The translations under genes were made by a program, and so were the position numbers. Positions 10,906 to 20,880 of a stretch of DNA of 64,000 bases are shown piece by piece. The stretch is from Cordylochernes scorpioides (lineage: Eukaryota > Arthropoda > Arachnida > Pseudoscorpiones > Chernetidae). Where the stretch lies: positions 144,011,081 through 144,075,080 of the forward strand of contig CP092865.1 in the NCBI GenBank assembly GCA_030710605.1. The letters run 5' to 3'. The stretch's first letter is position 1; the number at the start of each line of letters is the position of its first letter. Below the pieces are notes generated by a model. The model was not told where the DNA came from and did not search any database. It saw only the letters and a list, made by a program, of their open reading frames with translations.

Positions 10906-11055
10906 AACCTGTCTATAGTGCCCCCTCTAAATAGCGCCTTCCTCTCTATAGCGCCCGATATTAAAAATTAAAATGTAAACAATTTACATTAAAAGTGACC
11001 TCTCTATAGCACCCTATTTTGGTGAGTCCCAAAGTTAGACAGGTTTAACTGTATA
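10900..11055. mobile_element. MITE-S, TA-flanked palindrome
   Basis: Ends are TA-CAGTTAAACCTGTCTATAG and AGACAGGTTTAACTG-TA. It is GC-richer than its flanks. A second copy stands at 63730-63892. The ends resemble the CAGTNNAACC pogo group; non-coding. Confidence 0.75.
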
Positions 11056-11394
11056 ATCTAAATTTTACCGTATCAGGTTCTACACTGTTTTTATTAAATA
11101 CCATTTTAAAAAAATTGTATACAGATGTGATTTCTCTGTTGTATTGAGAAGTTTTATTTTGAAGAGGTCTGGCCAAAAAGAAAGTGGACCAAGAGATGCC
11201 AGGCCCCATCAACTAAATATAGAACCATCCATCAGCTAGGGATAGAAGTGTTCTATTTGCTAAACGGGAGCCCTCCTCTTCCATGGTGTCTACAGCAGAA
11301 TGTGGCGAACCTAGACTGAGATGTTTATAAACATCCCTGACACAGCCTTCAAGAAGCAGATGTGAAAGCCGCTCTCTTGTTTATAATTTACATA
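11056..11394. other. Unassigned intronic or intergenic sequence
   Basis: Moderately GC-rich near 11165-11345 but no consistent open frame or splice pair was found. Probably part of an old retroelement with the block that follows. Confidence 0.3.
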
Positions 11395-11565
11395 TTTACA
11401 TTAGAACTACCTCTACAGGCAAAGACAGACTTTCACCAAAGTGTGCCTGGATCATGTTGCCATGATCAATGAAAGCTGCATCCCATTCCATGAGGCTCGA
11501 GGAGCATGAACTCATGGAATTTGTGCACGAGGGGATAAGAAACAATAACAAAAGAACTACCTCTC
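11395..11565 (+). pseudogene. Non-LTR retrotransposon 3' end remnant
   Basis: The + strand translation includes LEEHELMEFVHEG, the same C-terminal peptide found at 17.8 and 20.7 kb on the minus strand (ERPLLIIKQLKEHELMEFV, EEHEL). It ends GGGGATAAGAAACAATAAC, matching the AAC-rich tail of those copies. Confidence 0.55.
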
Positions 11566-11900
11566 TGTAAACAACACCTAGTTGCAGTCTTCTTACAAGA
11601 GAGAGTTGCTCATATTAGTAAAAAAATGTAAAATTTGATTGTGTAAACTGTCCTTGGTAGAGAGGTGTCTTCTCATGAAGCATGTTCTACTGTAATTGGT
11701 TAAAGTTCAAAGATGCACCCATTATTTCTTCAGTATTGAGATTAGATCCTATGGGGAAGTATGTCTTGCGAACAAAATGCAAGCTTTCAAGCACACCACA
11801 CTTCATCTAGTTAAATGTTACCATTTTACTAGGGTATTTTGTTAACCTATTAATTGGTTACAATTATAGACAGCCTTAGCCTTCCATTTAGAAGTTAATT

Positions 11901-12109
11901 TACACTCAAGGACAAAACTTAAGGAGGTTTTATCTTTTATGTATATCGGAATTAAGACAATAACTCTGAAATATATTACAGTGACCTTTATTGAAGACAC
12001 AAGAGATAACCAAGTGTTAACAGCCTGTCTTTTTAAAAATGTATATATATAGATGACTGGTGACATCAAAGATTTTCTACTTCCTTAAGTTTTGTCCATG
12101 AGTGTTTCA
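11901..12109. mobile_element. MITE-T copy
   Basis: Starts ACACTCAAGGACAAAAC and ends TAAGTTTTGTCCATGAGTG. Complete non-coding mariner-like element of about 205 bases. Confidence 0.8.
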
Positions 12110-12178
12110 TATCTAACTCAAGTTATAAAAGTTTAGGTCTATATTGTTTCCTTAAATACAAATACCAAAAAATAGTTT

Positions 12179-12425
12179 TCAAATAACTAATGCAAGAAAA
12201 TATGATCTAATCTAAATATATTAATAGTGTGTGACGTTTCGGTAACAGCGTTGTTACCATCATCAGACAAAAGAATAAATCATTATTTTAAATAAAGAAT
12301 AAATTATTATTTTGTCTGATGATGGTAACTACGCTGTTGCCGAAACATCACACACTATCAATTTATTTGGATTAGGTCTTTATTTTCTTGGATCTTTAAT
12401 CAAAATTGTGCTTTATCAAATAACT
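12179..12425. mobile_element. P1 element with 10-bp target duplication and CTGATGA core
   Basis: TCAAATAACT at 12179-12188 is repeated at 12416-12425. The left arm is truncated. Both arms carry the CTGATGA form of the core, with stem GGTAAC and GAAAC block, which is the consensus conserved core of a hammerhead ribozyme (CUGAUGA, stem II, GAAA). Confidence 0.7.
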
Positions 12426-12602
12426 GTAATGTCTTAATTCTAGCTTGGTCTGCTGTGATTTTACTAGGTATCACTGACATTGCTAAGTACCACCACCCTG
12501 GTGTATGTTTTTGGGTATTACTGTGTTTATCTAGAAACCAACCAGTACAGTCTCCAAAATAGAAGAGGTTTTAGAATAAAGAAAAGAGAGAGGCAGAAGG
12601 TG

Positions 12603-12912
12603 ATTTGACAACCATCATGACTGGGTGAAGTACAATGTGTCTGTCTTTGTCATTAAGACTGGGAGCACTACTCAGTGGCAGGCCACTGACTTTATCTCCA
12701 ATATGAAATGGCCGTCTCTGACATGAGGAACAGATGCCATGTACAGCCACTCCTAATATGGAGTACAGACGCTGCTCATCCTGTATCCCTGGATTAGGAG
12801 CCCTTACAAAGTACTATCAGCCAGGCCAGCTGAACCCAGGTTTTTTAGTGAGCTTGTTACTGCTCCCCTTCCTCCTTTCCATCCAGGCTTGGGACCAGCA
12901 AAGGCAAGGATA
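12603..12912 (+). repeat. R380 repeat, 5'-truncated
   Basis: Begins within the unit at TTGACAACCATCATGAC and ends near GGGACCAGCAAAGGC. Confidence 0.75.
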
Positions 12913-13486
12913 GGGTGGAAATCTCCCTCCCTCTCACAAGGTCATTTCAAGATCATATGTGGATGGCATTCTCCCCAGCCAACTCAGTTATCTCTCATCA
13001 GTACCATTGAAGAGGGATAGTCACCTAGCAATATCTTCACTATGTTGCTGCATTAGGAGCTTATTTTCAATTTTAAAATTCACATTTTAAAATTCTTCTC
13101 TAAAATGTAATTTTATTCTCTCTACATACCTAGCCTCTCTTTCTTTTAATGTAGATTTCTCGTAGCCTTTGTGTATGGAAATAAAGAGTATTATAAAAAT
13201 ATTGCAAACTTATCAAGTGTGTGCTTAAGCACAAAGGCATTTTATCATCAAGACATTTTGTTTCCCTGGCCCAGTATTTGTCTACAGTAGTGTATGTTGG
13301 TGGTTACTAAATCCAACACTCTTCAGATTGACTCTTCTATCACCCTGCAACAGCTACGTTCTTTGTATGATGGCTTTGAGGATATCTATATCAGTTATGC
13401 CACTGAGGAAGGACCTTGTGTGCAAGCTGTTTGAGTCCCATTTCAACCATAACTGGTTCTTTGTTGTCTTGTCAGTAAGGAAAGGC
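12913..13486. other. Unassigned sequence
   Basis: No repeat or exon was recognised. Confidence 0.3.
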
Positions 13487-13785
13487 TGGGTTGGTGGAAG
13501 GCTGGTTAAACCGTTTGGTTTTCGACCACTACGACCCGTGTTTGATTCCCACATTGGACACTTTTTTTCTTATTTAAAAAAAAAAATGCTCCAATGGCCC
13601 CCGATTCTTGCAAAAGTCCAACCCCACCAGCGAGTGCAAGCAACCAAACGGGGCTCTGGCCCATTTGTAAGTGCAAAGTCGAACTGCTTTTCACGTGTGT
13701 AGACATGTGGTGCGCTTACAGTAAAAGCAGTCGCTAACTACCCACCATGATTATCATGGCCTGTACTAGGGATAATTGAAAAAAA
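13487..13785 (+). mobile_element. tRNA-derived SINE
   Basis: Head GGTTGGTGGAAGGCTGG, decayed B-box TGTTTGATTCCCAC, T-run, body with CAACCCCACCAGCGAGTG, and end TACTAGGGATAA followed by an A-run. Intact length about 295 bases. Confidence 0.8.
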
Positions 13786-13930
13786 AAAAAGTAAGGAAAG
13801 CTAATCCTCAGGCTGTTTTGGATAAATTTCATTTTGACTTTTACCCTGTCCAATGCCTATTCTGATGATAAGTACCTGGTTTTAGGCTCCTAAACATTTT
13901 CAAGCCATTTAAAAAATAATAATAATAATA

Positions 13931-14105
13931 CAGTAGAACCTCCCTGTAAAGGACACCTAATTTCAGAGCCAACGTGTCCTTTAGGGAGAGATGTCTTCTT
14001 ACCAGTGAGTTGCTAAATTATAAAAATGGTAATTATGAAAATGAAAACTGTCCTTTGTAGAGAGGTGTCCTCTAGCGTGAGTATCCTCTCATGGGGGTTC
14101 TACTG
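13931..14105. mobile_element. MITE-G copy
   Basis: Ends CAGTAGAACCTCCCTG and GGGGTTCTACTG with TA on both sides; inner arms carry GTGTCCTTTAGGGAG and complements. Non-coding. Confidence 0.8.
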
Positions 14106-14337
14106 TAATAATTTTTTAATTCATGTTGGTATAGTCAATTCCAGAATACCCTAGAATATATCTTTGAAATCACCATGGAGAACCTCCAAGTGTTGGCAGT
14201 ATGTTCATAAAGAGCCACTATCCCCTAGCCTTCCTGAATGCTCTCTAAGCTCACATTAGACTTCAAGAACCATCTCTTTGGGATTCGCTGTATTAAGCAA
14301 AGGTATGAATAATGCATCACAAAATTGGAGAGGAGTC

Positions 14338-14430
14338 TTCTTCTTCTTCTTCTTTTTTCTTATCTCCACTCAATCATATTAGGGTATCAAGTTGTAACCC
14401 TTGATGGTGTCTGTTTGACAACCATCGTTG
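14338..14430 (+). repeat. R380 repeat, 5' fragment beside an exon
   Basis: The first ~90 bases of the R380 unit (CTTATCTCCACTCAATC to GTTTGACAACCATC) end only about 55 bases before the splice acceptor at 14486. Confidence 0.7.
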
Positions 14431-14486
14431 GTTTAACCATGGAGATAAGCACCACCATGAATAATGCTGTTTGTGTGTTGGGGCAG

Positions 14487-14735
14487 CCTGTGTGGAGTCA
14501 TCATCTCTGCTCTGCGACATGAATCAGAAGACCGGCATGCACAAGAGGAACCGGGACCTGGTGGAATGGACCAAGTCCCGGCCCAGAAGGACCATCCGGA
14601 GGGAGGAACTACTGGCCTTCCTGGCAGGTTGTCCCCCTCCTTCCCCCTGGCTGCGGTCCCAGCCTGTGGCTACCTCAACTACTGCCCCTGCTGATCCCAC
14701 CCCGCTGCACGACGCCTTCCGCGAGGCCCTGCGCG
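14487..14735 (+). CDS. Internal coding exon of gene 1
   Basis: A GC-rich 249-base exon follows the acceptor TGTGTGTTGGGGCAG and ends at the donor G-GTAATC. It starts with two bases that complete a codon and reads CVESSSLLCDMNQK, MHKRNRDLVEWTK, RRTIRREELLAFLAG, then a proline-rich stretch and FREALR plus one base. The charged arginine-rich middle suggests a nuclear or nucleic-acid-associated protein, but this is inference. Phase fits the exons at 7232 and 18597. The open frame would continue to 14846 if unspliced. Not recognised as any named family. Confidence 0.6.
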
Positions 14736-14887
14736 GTAATCATGTGTTATCCTACTTTATAGGATTGATGTCTCAACTAGCTTTGTATTGTAAGTCAAGC
14801 CATGCTCTGGCCTCGGAACACTGCTCAGACTGGAGGCTGGTTCAATAGATACTCCATCTTCAATAATCCTTTGTATCAAGGTGAAAT

Positions 14888-15036
14888 CATCAGGCTTCCA
14901 GGGATAAATTTGGTTTTTTGAAAAATTTTAATTCAGATCTCTATATCTTTCGGGCAGGAAGAAAAGCTTTCATGCCCAAAACCTAGAGATCTAAATTAAA
15001 TTTTTCTAAACAACTACTTATACCTGGAAGCCTGAT
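14888..15036. repeat. P3 palindromic element
   Basis: Arms ATCAGGCTTCCAGGG and ACCTGGAAGCCTGAT enclose further inverted blocks including CTTTCGGGC. Related copies stand at 55249-55490, and half-copies at 36.3, 60.0 and 60.75 kb. Confidence 0.75.
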
Positions 15037-15040
15037 AAGA

Positions 15041-15195
15041 ATCTCTCTCTAAACAACAACACCTAATTGCAGAGCCAATATTTCAGCTAGAGAGAGCTGT
15101 CTTCTTACCAGAAGGTAAAATTCCTAATTTTGGTGATGAAAACTGTTCTTTGTAAAGAGGTGTCAATATTGTCCTCTTATGGAGGTTCTACTGTA
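15041..15195. mobile_element. MITE-G copy, decayed
   Basis: Contains ACACCTAATTGCAGAGCC and ends GGAGGTTCTACTG-TA; the left end is degenerate. Confidence 0.65.
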
Positions 15196-15790
15196 TATTT
15201 TTTAGAATAATTGAAGTGTGCATGTGTATAGAGATGGGGGGGGGGGGTGGATGATCAATTATATATTTTATATAAAATGAACAAAGTATCGCATGTTATA
15301 TTTATATTTATGCACATTGACTAAAACCTCTGCTATTAACTGAGTGAATTATTAAAAAGTTCTTGAGTCCTTGTAACACCTGGTTCTAGAGATTTCAGTA
15401 TTTCTGCTGTGGAGTAAAGATTCTCTCTGACGGCTCCGACATACTTTGGGATTGGTAGATTTAGGGCAAGTCTCTCATCACTGGTGTGGCTTGTTTTAAA
15501 CTTCCCTCTGATCTGATTGCTAGCTCTCAATGGATAATAAAGGTTTTATCCCTATGAACCAATGTCATTTGTTCTCCCTATTTATGTGTTTGTAGGTTCT
15601 TTTAAAGGTCGAACCTATCAAAGGCTGAGGTTAGAGGAATGCTGATGATTTAGTCAATTAAGCTGTTGTTTTGTTTCCATCTATACTCATATGGGATGTG
15701 ATTTTACTTCTTAGGTGCCACATGAAAGAAGTTATTATTATATAAGATCTGTTTCATTATACACTAGAGCCTCCCTGAGAGAACTCCCCG
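15196..15790. other. Unassigned sequence with a G-run
   Basis: A G homopolymer at about 15235-15247. The 64-codon minus-strand frame at 15336-15530 has no recognisable feature. Nothing else seen. Confidence 0.3.
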
Positions 15791-16035
15791 ATTTGGATTA
15801 TAGATTAGAAACAAATAATAATAAGACCAAAGGAATAAATAATGTGTGACATTTTGGTAACAGCAGCATTATTTTTATTAGACCATCATTAGACAAAAGT
15901 ATTGAATGAGAAACTATTTAAAAACATGCTGTGATTTTTTATCATTGAGTAATTTTGTCTAATGATGGTAACAATGCTGTTACTGAAATGTCACACACTA
16001 TATATTTAGATTTTTTTCTTATTACCATATGTTTA
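15791..16035. repeat. P1 palindrome, decayed
   Basis: Left tip GGATTATAGATTAGAAAC and right arm ending TTACCATATGTTTATA. The core is CTAATGATGG, mutated from CTGATGATGG. Confidence 0.65.
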
Positions 16036-16180
16036 TACTAAGGGCAGTTTTCGTCACTAAAATTAACCATTTTTACCACTTAGCTCTTCCGGGAAGAAGA
16101 CACACCCTTCTCTAAAGGGCACTTTGGCTCTGCAACTAGGTGTTGTCCTTTTAGAAAGTGTTTAGTTCTACTGTATTTTG
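16036..16180. mobile_element. MITE-G copy, decayed
   Basis: Inner arms (TTTTTACC, GACACTTTGGCTCTGC-like words) and the end AGTTCTACTG-TA are recognisable; the left end is lost. Confidence 0.6.
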
Positions 16181-17111
16181 TTAACTATTGTACTATTATT
16201 GAGAGGGCAGGGTGTGAGGAAGTCCTACAGCATTTGGTTGTCAGAGTGCTAGTTTTATTGCTTAAAGATCTCAGGAAAAATGCTCAGAATGGTTTGTAGT
16301 GTCATCCACACTCAAAGCATCCAAATTCATCACTTTCAATCTAGGACCCTTTACATCAAGAGCTACCATGTGTGAATTATGACTGTGCAGTCGATATTTT
16401 CTTTTTGTGTTTGGATGCCAACGAAATTCTTTATTCTCTAAGGATATTAGAATGCGTGTATTTCCACCATTTTTCAGTGTACATTTCTAAAATTCGGATT
16501 TATCAGGTGTTCTATAGTTGGTTGAGGGGTTTGTGGGAAGTTGAATAATTGCTATTATCAATGCTATATCTTCTATATATTATTCTAGGTCCAAATTTTT
16601 TGGTCGCAGAGGTACAGTCTGCCCTATGCTTGCTGATGAGGGCCAATAGCCTGAATTTGCTCTCTTTAAGTCATAATAGTATTAATAGACACATAGACAT
16701 CCCTGATATATACAAAGCAATATTTCCATAGTGTACCTTAGGTGACCATAGCCAGTACGTTTTATTTTGGCTTGTTTCACTCATGCTGCCTTAAATTAAA
16801 TTGTATCTTAAACGTGAAGCTTCTTTTGATTTCCCACTTGGCATGCTCGGGGCACGCGGATATTTCTTACTGTTACTTTTCTCACTAATTTGCTATTACG
16901 TTTGTTTTTCTTGTGTATATGCTAATTTTTCTCAATATGGATATATATATAAGATGCAAGTTTATTTAAATATGATGTCCTGTAGAAGGGTTATTGACCC
17001 GAAAGCTCGCCTTTATTAAAACTTATAAGAAACGCATCCTCGTACGCTTTAAATCTATTATTTACATTCTTTAGAGGATTCCAACCTTCTTTAGCCTGAA
17101 TTGTGTACGTG
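16181..17111. other. Unassigned intronic sequence
   Basis: AT-rich. A short block at 16972-17020 (CCTGTAGAAGGGTTATT, then GACCCGAAAGCTCG) has the CTGTNGAAGG...CCGAAAGC grammar of the palindromic families. Confidence 0.35.
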
Positions 17112-17254
17112 GTTGACTTTTCTTGATTTATCAAGAAAATAGGTTTTACTAAATATCAAGGAACAAGTTAAATCAATGTTTAGGTGATTTTTGTTCCACT
17201 AGATGGCGCTCTGCCATATAAAATGTTCATGTGGGCAGTCAGGATATACCTTTT
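17112..17254. repeat. P7 family, half copy
   Basis: Contains CTTGATTTATCAAGAAAAT and TTCCACTAGATGGCGCTC followed by CAGGATATACC, matching the palindromes at 26.6 and 55.5 kb. Confidence 0.65.
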
Positions 17255-17734
17255 TTTATTATTATTATTATTTATATGTGTGGTTATCAATTGTAAAGAT
17301 ACTGATTTCTGATTTGTCAAGGTTTTCATATCAATTTTTTTTTTTTCTGAAATATTTTTTATCCAAACTTTTCAAGTAAGTTTAAAACAGTTTCTGTGCT
17401 TTTATGTTATCTTGTTAAGAGACTTTTAAATAACTGTGGCATTTGTGATTTTTATTGGGTGATGAGGTTTGATGGCTTTGAAGCTCCAGAGTTGTTGTTT
17501 CTTAGTAAACGGAGGTCTTCTGGAGTATCTCCATAGTTGAATCAGAATGGGAAGATCACTTTCAATGGACCATTTGGAGCTAAGAGGTGAAGGTCATCAG
17601 TTGTTCCATAAGAATGAGAAAAATAGGTAACCCATGGTTTAGAATTTGTGAAGTCCATTTTCATCAAAGAAATTATAAAGGCTCCTGCCTTTAGCCTTCT
17701 CTTCATCTGAACCCCTTCTGAAGTCACTAACATG
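17255..17734. other. Unassigned intronic sequence
   Basis: AT-rich, no recognised feature beyond T-runs. Confidence 0.3.
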
Positions 17735-17862
17735 GTTGAATTTTGTTGTTTCTTATCCCCTTGTGTAAACATTACACAAATTCCATGAGTTCATGCTCTT
17801 TGAGCTGTTTAATGATAAGCAGCGGCCTCTCCCAAAGATCCTGTAAAGGGTTGTATTCTGAT
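17735..17862 (-). pseudogene. Non-LTR retrotransposon 3' end remnant
   Basis: Minus-strand translation gives LWERPLLIIKQLKEHELMEF then a stop, followed by the GGGGATAAGAAACAACAA tail. Same family as at 11395 and 20668. Confidence 0.6.
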
Positions 17863-18560
17863 ATGGTACAATTTGGATTATAGATTAAAAAAATAAAAGG
17901 TAACAAGAGACCAAATCCAAATAAATATATTGTCTTTTCTCTGGGTAATACCACTGTTACTAAAAAGTCTCGCACTATTTATTCATTTGGATTTGGTGTA
18001 GTTACCTTTTATGTTTGTATTCTCAATGTTTTTCCAGCAATGTGAGGATCCTTGTTTATTTGGTGGGTGGATTTATTGGCTTCAAGCGGAATTGACCTAC
18101 TGGTGGTGATGGTGGGGTTTCACTTGGCATGGGAGTTACACAATCTTGTCTGGTTGGGAAAGCTAGCAATATCTAAAATGAGAAGTTACTGATTAAGCCA
18201 CCAATTTGGTTGGTGAGTCAGACCTGTCTAATTACATTGTTGCTTTGTTGAAGCATTTCTTCCTGAATTTAGTTTCACATTTAGGTCAACTGTTTTTCTC
18301 ATTAATAACGTGTGTGTCTTTTGATTGAGGATTATTTCAATAGCTGCGGTTGAATACTTGGAAACTGTGTATACTTTTCAAATAGGTAATAAGACCAAGT
18401 CAATGAAATGTTTGTCTTATCAAAAACAATAAGGCACAATTTGGGGTTATAGATTAGAAACAACAAAAGTAACAAGACACTCCAAATTAAATTAATAGTT
18501 AATAAATAAATTTGTTCTTTGTTACCTTTTTGTTTTTGATCTATAATCCGAATTGTGCCA
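17863..18560. repeat. Two P1 remnants with unassigned sequence between
   Basis: P1 pieces lie at about 17863-18020 and 18425-18560 (complement ends GATCTATAATCCGAATTG). The 400 bases between hold no recognised feature. Confidence 0.55.
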
Positions 18561-18596
18561 TTTTCAATCAGGACTTTCTACCTCTTCTCCTTGCAG

Positions 18597-18673
18597 CAAC
18601 CAATGCAGCGGAAGACTGGTGTATTAAGATGTACCTGTTGCTGTATAACCAGCCACCTGAAGGATTCATTGAA
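18597..18673 (+). CDS. Penultimate coding exon of gene 1
   Basis: A strong acceptor (CCTCTTCTCCTTGCAG) precedes 77 bases. With one base from the previous exon they read A-TNAAEDWCIKMYLLL then NQPPEGFIE, ending at GAA before the donor GTACTA. That donor is weak; without splicing the frame would run six more codons and stop at TAG (18690-18692), giving an alternative C-terminus. The spliced form stays in frame with the last exon at 19242. The P1 arm just upstream ends about 36 bases before the acceptor. Confidence 0.55.
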
Positions 18674-18739
18674 GTACTAACTGACAAGTAGCCCCACATT
18701 TTACTTTCCTTTCTTTATTAGGAAAGGATATTTCTGTTT

Positions 18740-19185
18740 ATATTATATTGTAATGTAAGGGCACACGCCATATCTTCCTTATACAGTAGAACCTCCCTGT
18801 AAAAGACAACACCTAATTGCAGAGCCAAAGTGTCCTTTAAGAAGAGGTGTCCTCTTACCGGAGAGTTGCTAAATAGTAAAAATGATAATTTTGGAAATGA
18901 AAACTATCCTTTGTAGAGAGGTGTCCTCTAGTGCGAGGGTCTTCTCATGGAGGTTCTACTGTATTATATTGTAAGGGCACACCCCATATCTTCCTTATGC
19001 AGTAGAACCCTTCTGTAAAGGACACTCACGCTAGAGGACACCTCTCTATAAAGGACCGTTTTCATTTGCAAATTTACCGTTTTTACTATATAGCAACTCT
19101 CTGGTAAGAGGACACCTCTCCCTAAAGGACAGTTTGGCTCTGCAATTAGGTGTTGTCCTTTACAGGGAGGTTCTACTGTAATGGT
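18740..19185. mobile_element. Two adjacent MITE-G copies in a local duplication
   Basis: One copy spans about 18784-18962, the other about 18999-19182. The 40 bases leading into each (AAGGGCACACGCCATATC / AAGGGCACACCCCATATC, then CTTCCTTAT) are the same, so the flank and element start were duplicated. The second copy ends GGAGGTTCTACTG-TA only about 60 bases before the last exon of gene 1. Confidence 0.7.
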
Positions 19186-19241
19186 AAAGCACCATTCTAG
19201 CTTGTTGCTGTGTGTGTCTGGCAGGGGTTGGCAGACAGCAG

Positions 19242-19388
19242 GGTTCAGCAGGGTCCCCTAGCGGGAGGGGCTACAGCCGCCCCCGGAGTGGCAGCGAGGA
19301 CCACCACCCCCCGGTGGACCGCAAGAGGCCGGCTTCCACGGATGTCACCATGGACTCCCCCACACACAAGAGAACTCGCTTCATCTGA
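19242..19388 (+). CDS. Terminal coding exon of gene 1
   Basis: A GC-rich exon. With the acceptor ending CAGACAGCAG at 19241 it gives a 48-residue tail in phase 0, starting GSAGSPSGRGYSRPRSG, passing PPVDRKRPAST and ending DSPTHKRTRFI before TGA at 19386-19388. The serine/arginine/glycine-rich composition and two basic clusters (DRKRP, KRTR) look like a nuclear localisation tail; this is inference. A nearer acceptor (CTGGCAG at 19224) would put the exon in another frame, so the choice of acceptor is the main uncertainty. Confidence 0.55.
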   Translation, partial: GSAGSPSGRGYSRPRSGSEDHHPPVDRKRPASTDVTMDSPTHKRTRFI

Positions 19389-19919
19389 CATCTGCCAAAT
19401 CCCACATTTTGAGTTGCTTTTTTTCTTCCTTCTTCTTCAACCCCCACATCTCTCTCTCTCTATCTTTCTCTCTATCCCTATATAAACATATATATATATA
19501 TATTTTTGTGAAAGTTTATTTTTGTAACTTGTTGTTAATTCTATTGCTGTAAATAACAATATAAATTTCACTGCAATATGATAATTATTATATATAAGTC
19601 TAAATTATTTATATGTGTTTTTTTTTAATTATTATATATTATTATGCATACTTGATTGTCTCTTTTTTTCTCTTCTTTTCTCTTCTCTCTCTTTTTTTTG
19701 GAATATAGACCTTTTAAAAAAAAAAATTCTCTCTCCATTTTTTAGTGAATATAATTTATGTACATATTATACCATATATAAAATATTATATTATATATAT
19801 TATAGTGTTTGCAAAATAAAATCCTTTCATATGAATCATCTAAATGGTTGTAGGTTTTCTGTGTCAGTAACCTAACATAAACTACGGTTGTTTTACTCTG
19901 TCATTGCTGGTACAGTAGA
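19389..19919 (+). other. Probable 3' untranslated region of gene 1
   Basis: Very AT- and pyrimidine-rich sequence follows the stop. A canonical AATAAA lies at about 19815-19820. No further exon signal. Confidence 0.45.
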
Positions 19920-20230
19920 ACTAGGGGATCGGTGGAAGGATGGTCTAAACCGTTGGTTTTCGACCGCTAGGACCCGGGTTCGATTCCCGCATTGGGCACT
20001 TTTTTTCTGATATAAAAAAAAAATGCCCCAATGACCCCCGATTCTTGAAAAAGTCCAACCCCACCAGCGAGTGTAAGTAACCAAACGAGGCTCTGGCACA
20101 TTTGTAAGTGCAAAGTCGAACTGCTTTTCACATGTGTAGACATGTGGGTGCACTTACAGTAAAAGCAGTCGCCTACTATTACCCACCATGATTACCATGG
20201 CCTGTACCACGTGTACTAGGGATAAGCAAA
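19920..20230 (+). mobile_element. tRNA-derived SINE, best-preserved copy
   Basis: The head GGATCGGTGGAAGGATGG leads to an intact Pol III B-box in GGGTTCGATTCCCGC. GCATTGGGCAC, T and A runs, the conserved body (AACTGCTTTTCACATG) and the end GTACTAGGGATAAGC with an A-run follow. Of the copies seen, this is the best one for deriving a consensus. Confidence 0.85.
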
Positions 20231-20413
20231 AAAAAAACAGTAGAACTACCTCCCCCCCAAGACCTATTAACTGCCTCAAAGTGGCGGGGGGGGGGGGTGA
20301 CCCTGGACAGGTGAAGTATGTCTGGAGAACTCCTGGTACCCAAGACACTATGTCCAGCTAAACCTACATCACATGTCCCATCAACAGACATCTAAATACT
20401 CCAATGAATTCTT

Positions 20414-20583
20414 CTACAGTAGAACCTCCCTGTAAAGGACAACACCTAATAGCAGAGCCAAAGTGTCCTTTAAGGAGAGGTGTCCTCTTACCAGAAAGTT
20501 GGTAAATAGTAAAAATGGTAATTTTGTAAATGAAAACTGTCCTTTGAAGAGAGATGTCCGCTAAAGGGAGGTTCTACTGTACT
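20414..20583. mobile_element. MITE-G copy
   Basis: TA-CAGTAGAACCTCCCTG to GGGAGGTTCTACTG-TA; near-complete. Confidence 0.8.
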
Positions 20584-20584
20584 A

Positions 20585-20660
20585 GGCCTGGATGAAAAAG
20601 AGGAGGAGCAGTAACAAGCTCTCTCACAGAAACTAGGTTCAACTAACCTGACCTGAGGCA
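20585..20660 (-). repeat. R380 fragment
   Basis: Matches the 3' portion of R380 on the minus strand (GGAGCAGTAACAAGCTC). Confidence 0.55.
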
Positions 20661-20667
20661 ATAATGT

Positions 20668-20880
20668 GTTGTTGTTGTTGTTGTTTCTTATCCCCTTGTG
20701 TAAAGATTACATGAATATTATGAGTTCATGCTCCTCAAGCTGTTTTATGATAAACAGCGGCCTCTCCCAAGTGCATCTAATGTAAGCCAAAATGTGCTCT
20801 GGAGCTGCAGGAGCCAAGCTACATATTGGGCAAGTGGAGTAGATTTTGTTATTATTTCTATCTTCAATGGCTTGAGATGG
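20668..20880 (-). pseudogene. Non-LTR retrotransposon C-terminus with zinc-knuckle-like motif
   Basis: Minus-strand translation reads STCPICSLAPAAPEHILA then CTWERPLFIIKQLEEHEL, followed by the GGGGATAAGAAACAACAAC tail. A CPxC...H block before the stop is typical of the extreme C-terminus of Jockey/I-type pol proteins. Only the 3' end is present. Confidence 0.65.

Noticed and set aside
13487-20230. Functional tRNA gene in the SINE heads
   Set aside because: The B-box is good in one copy, but no full cloverleaf forms and all copies are joined to the same SINE body.
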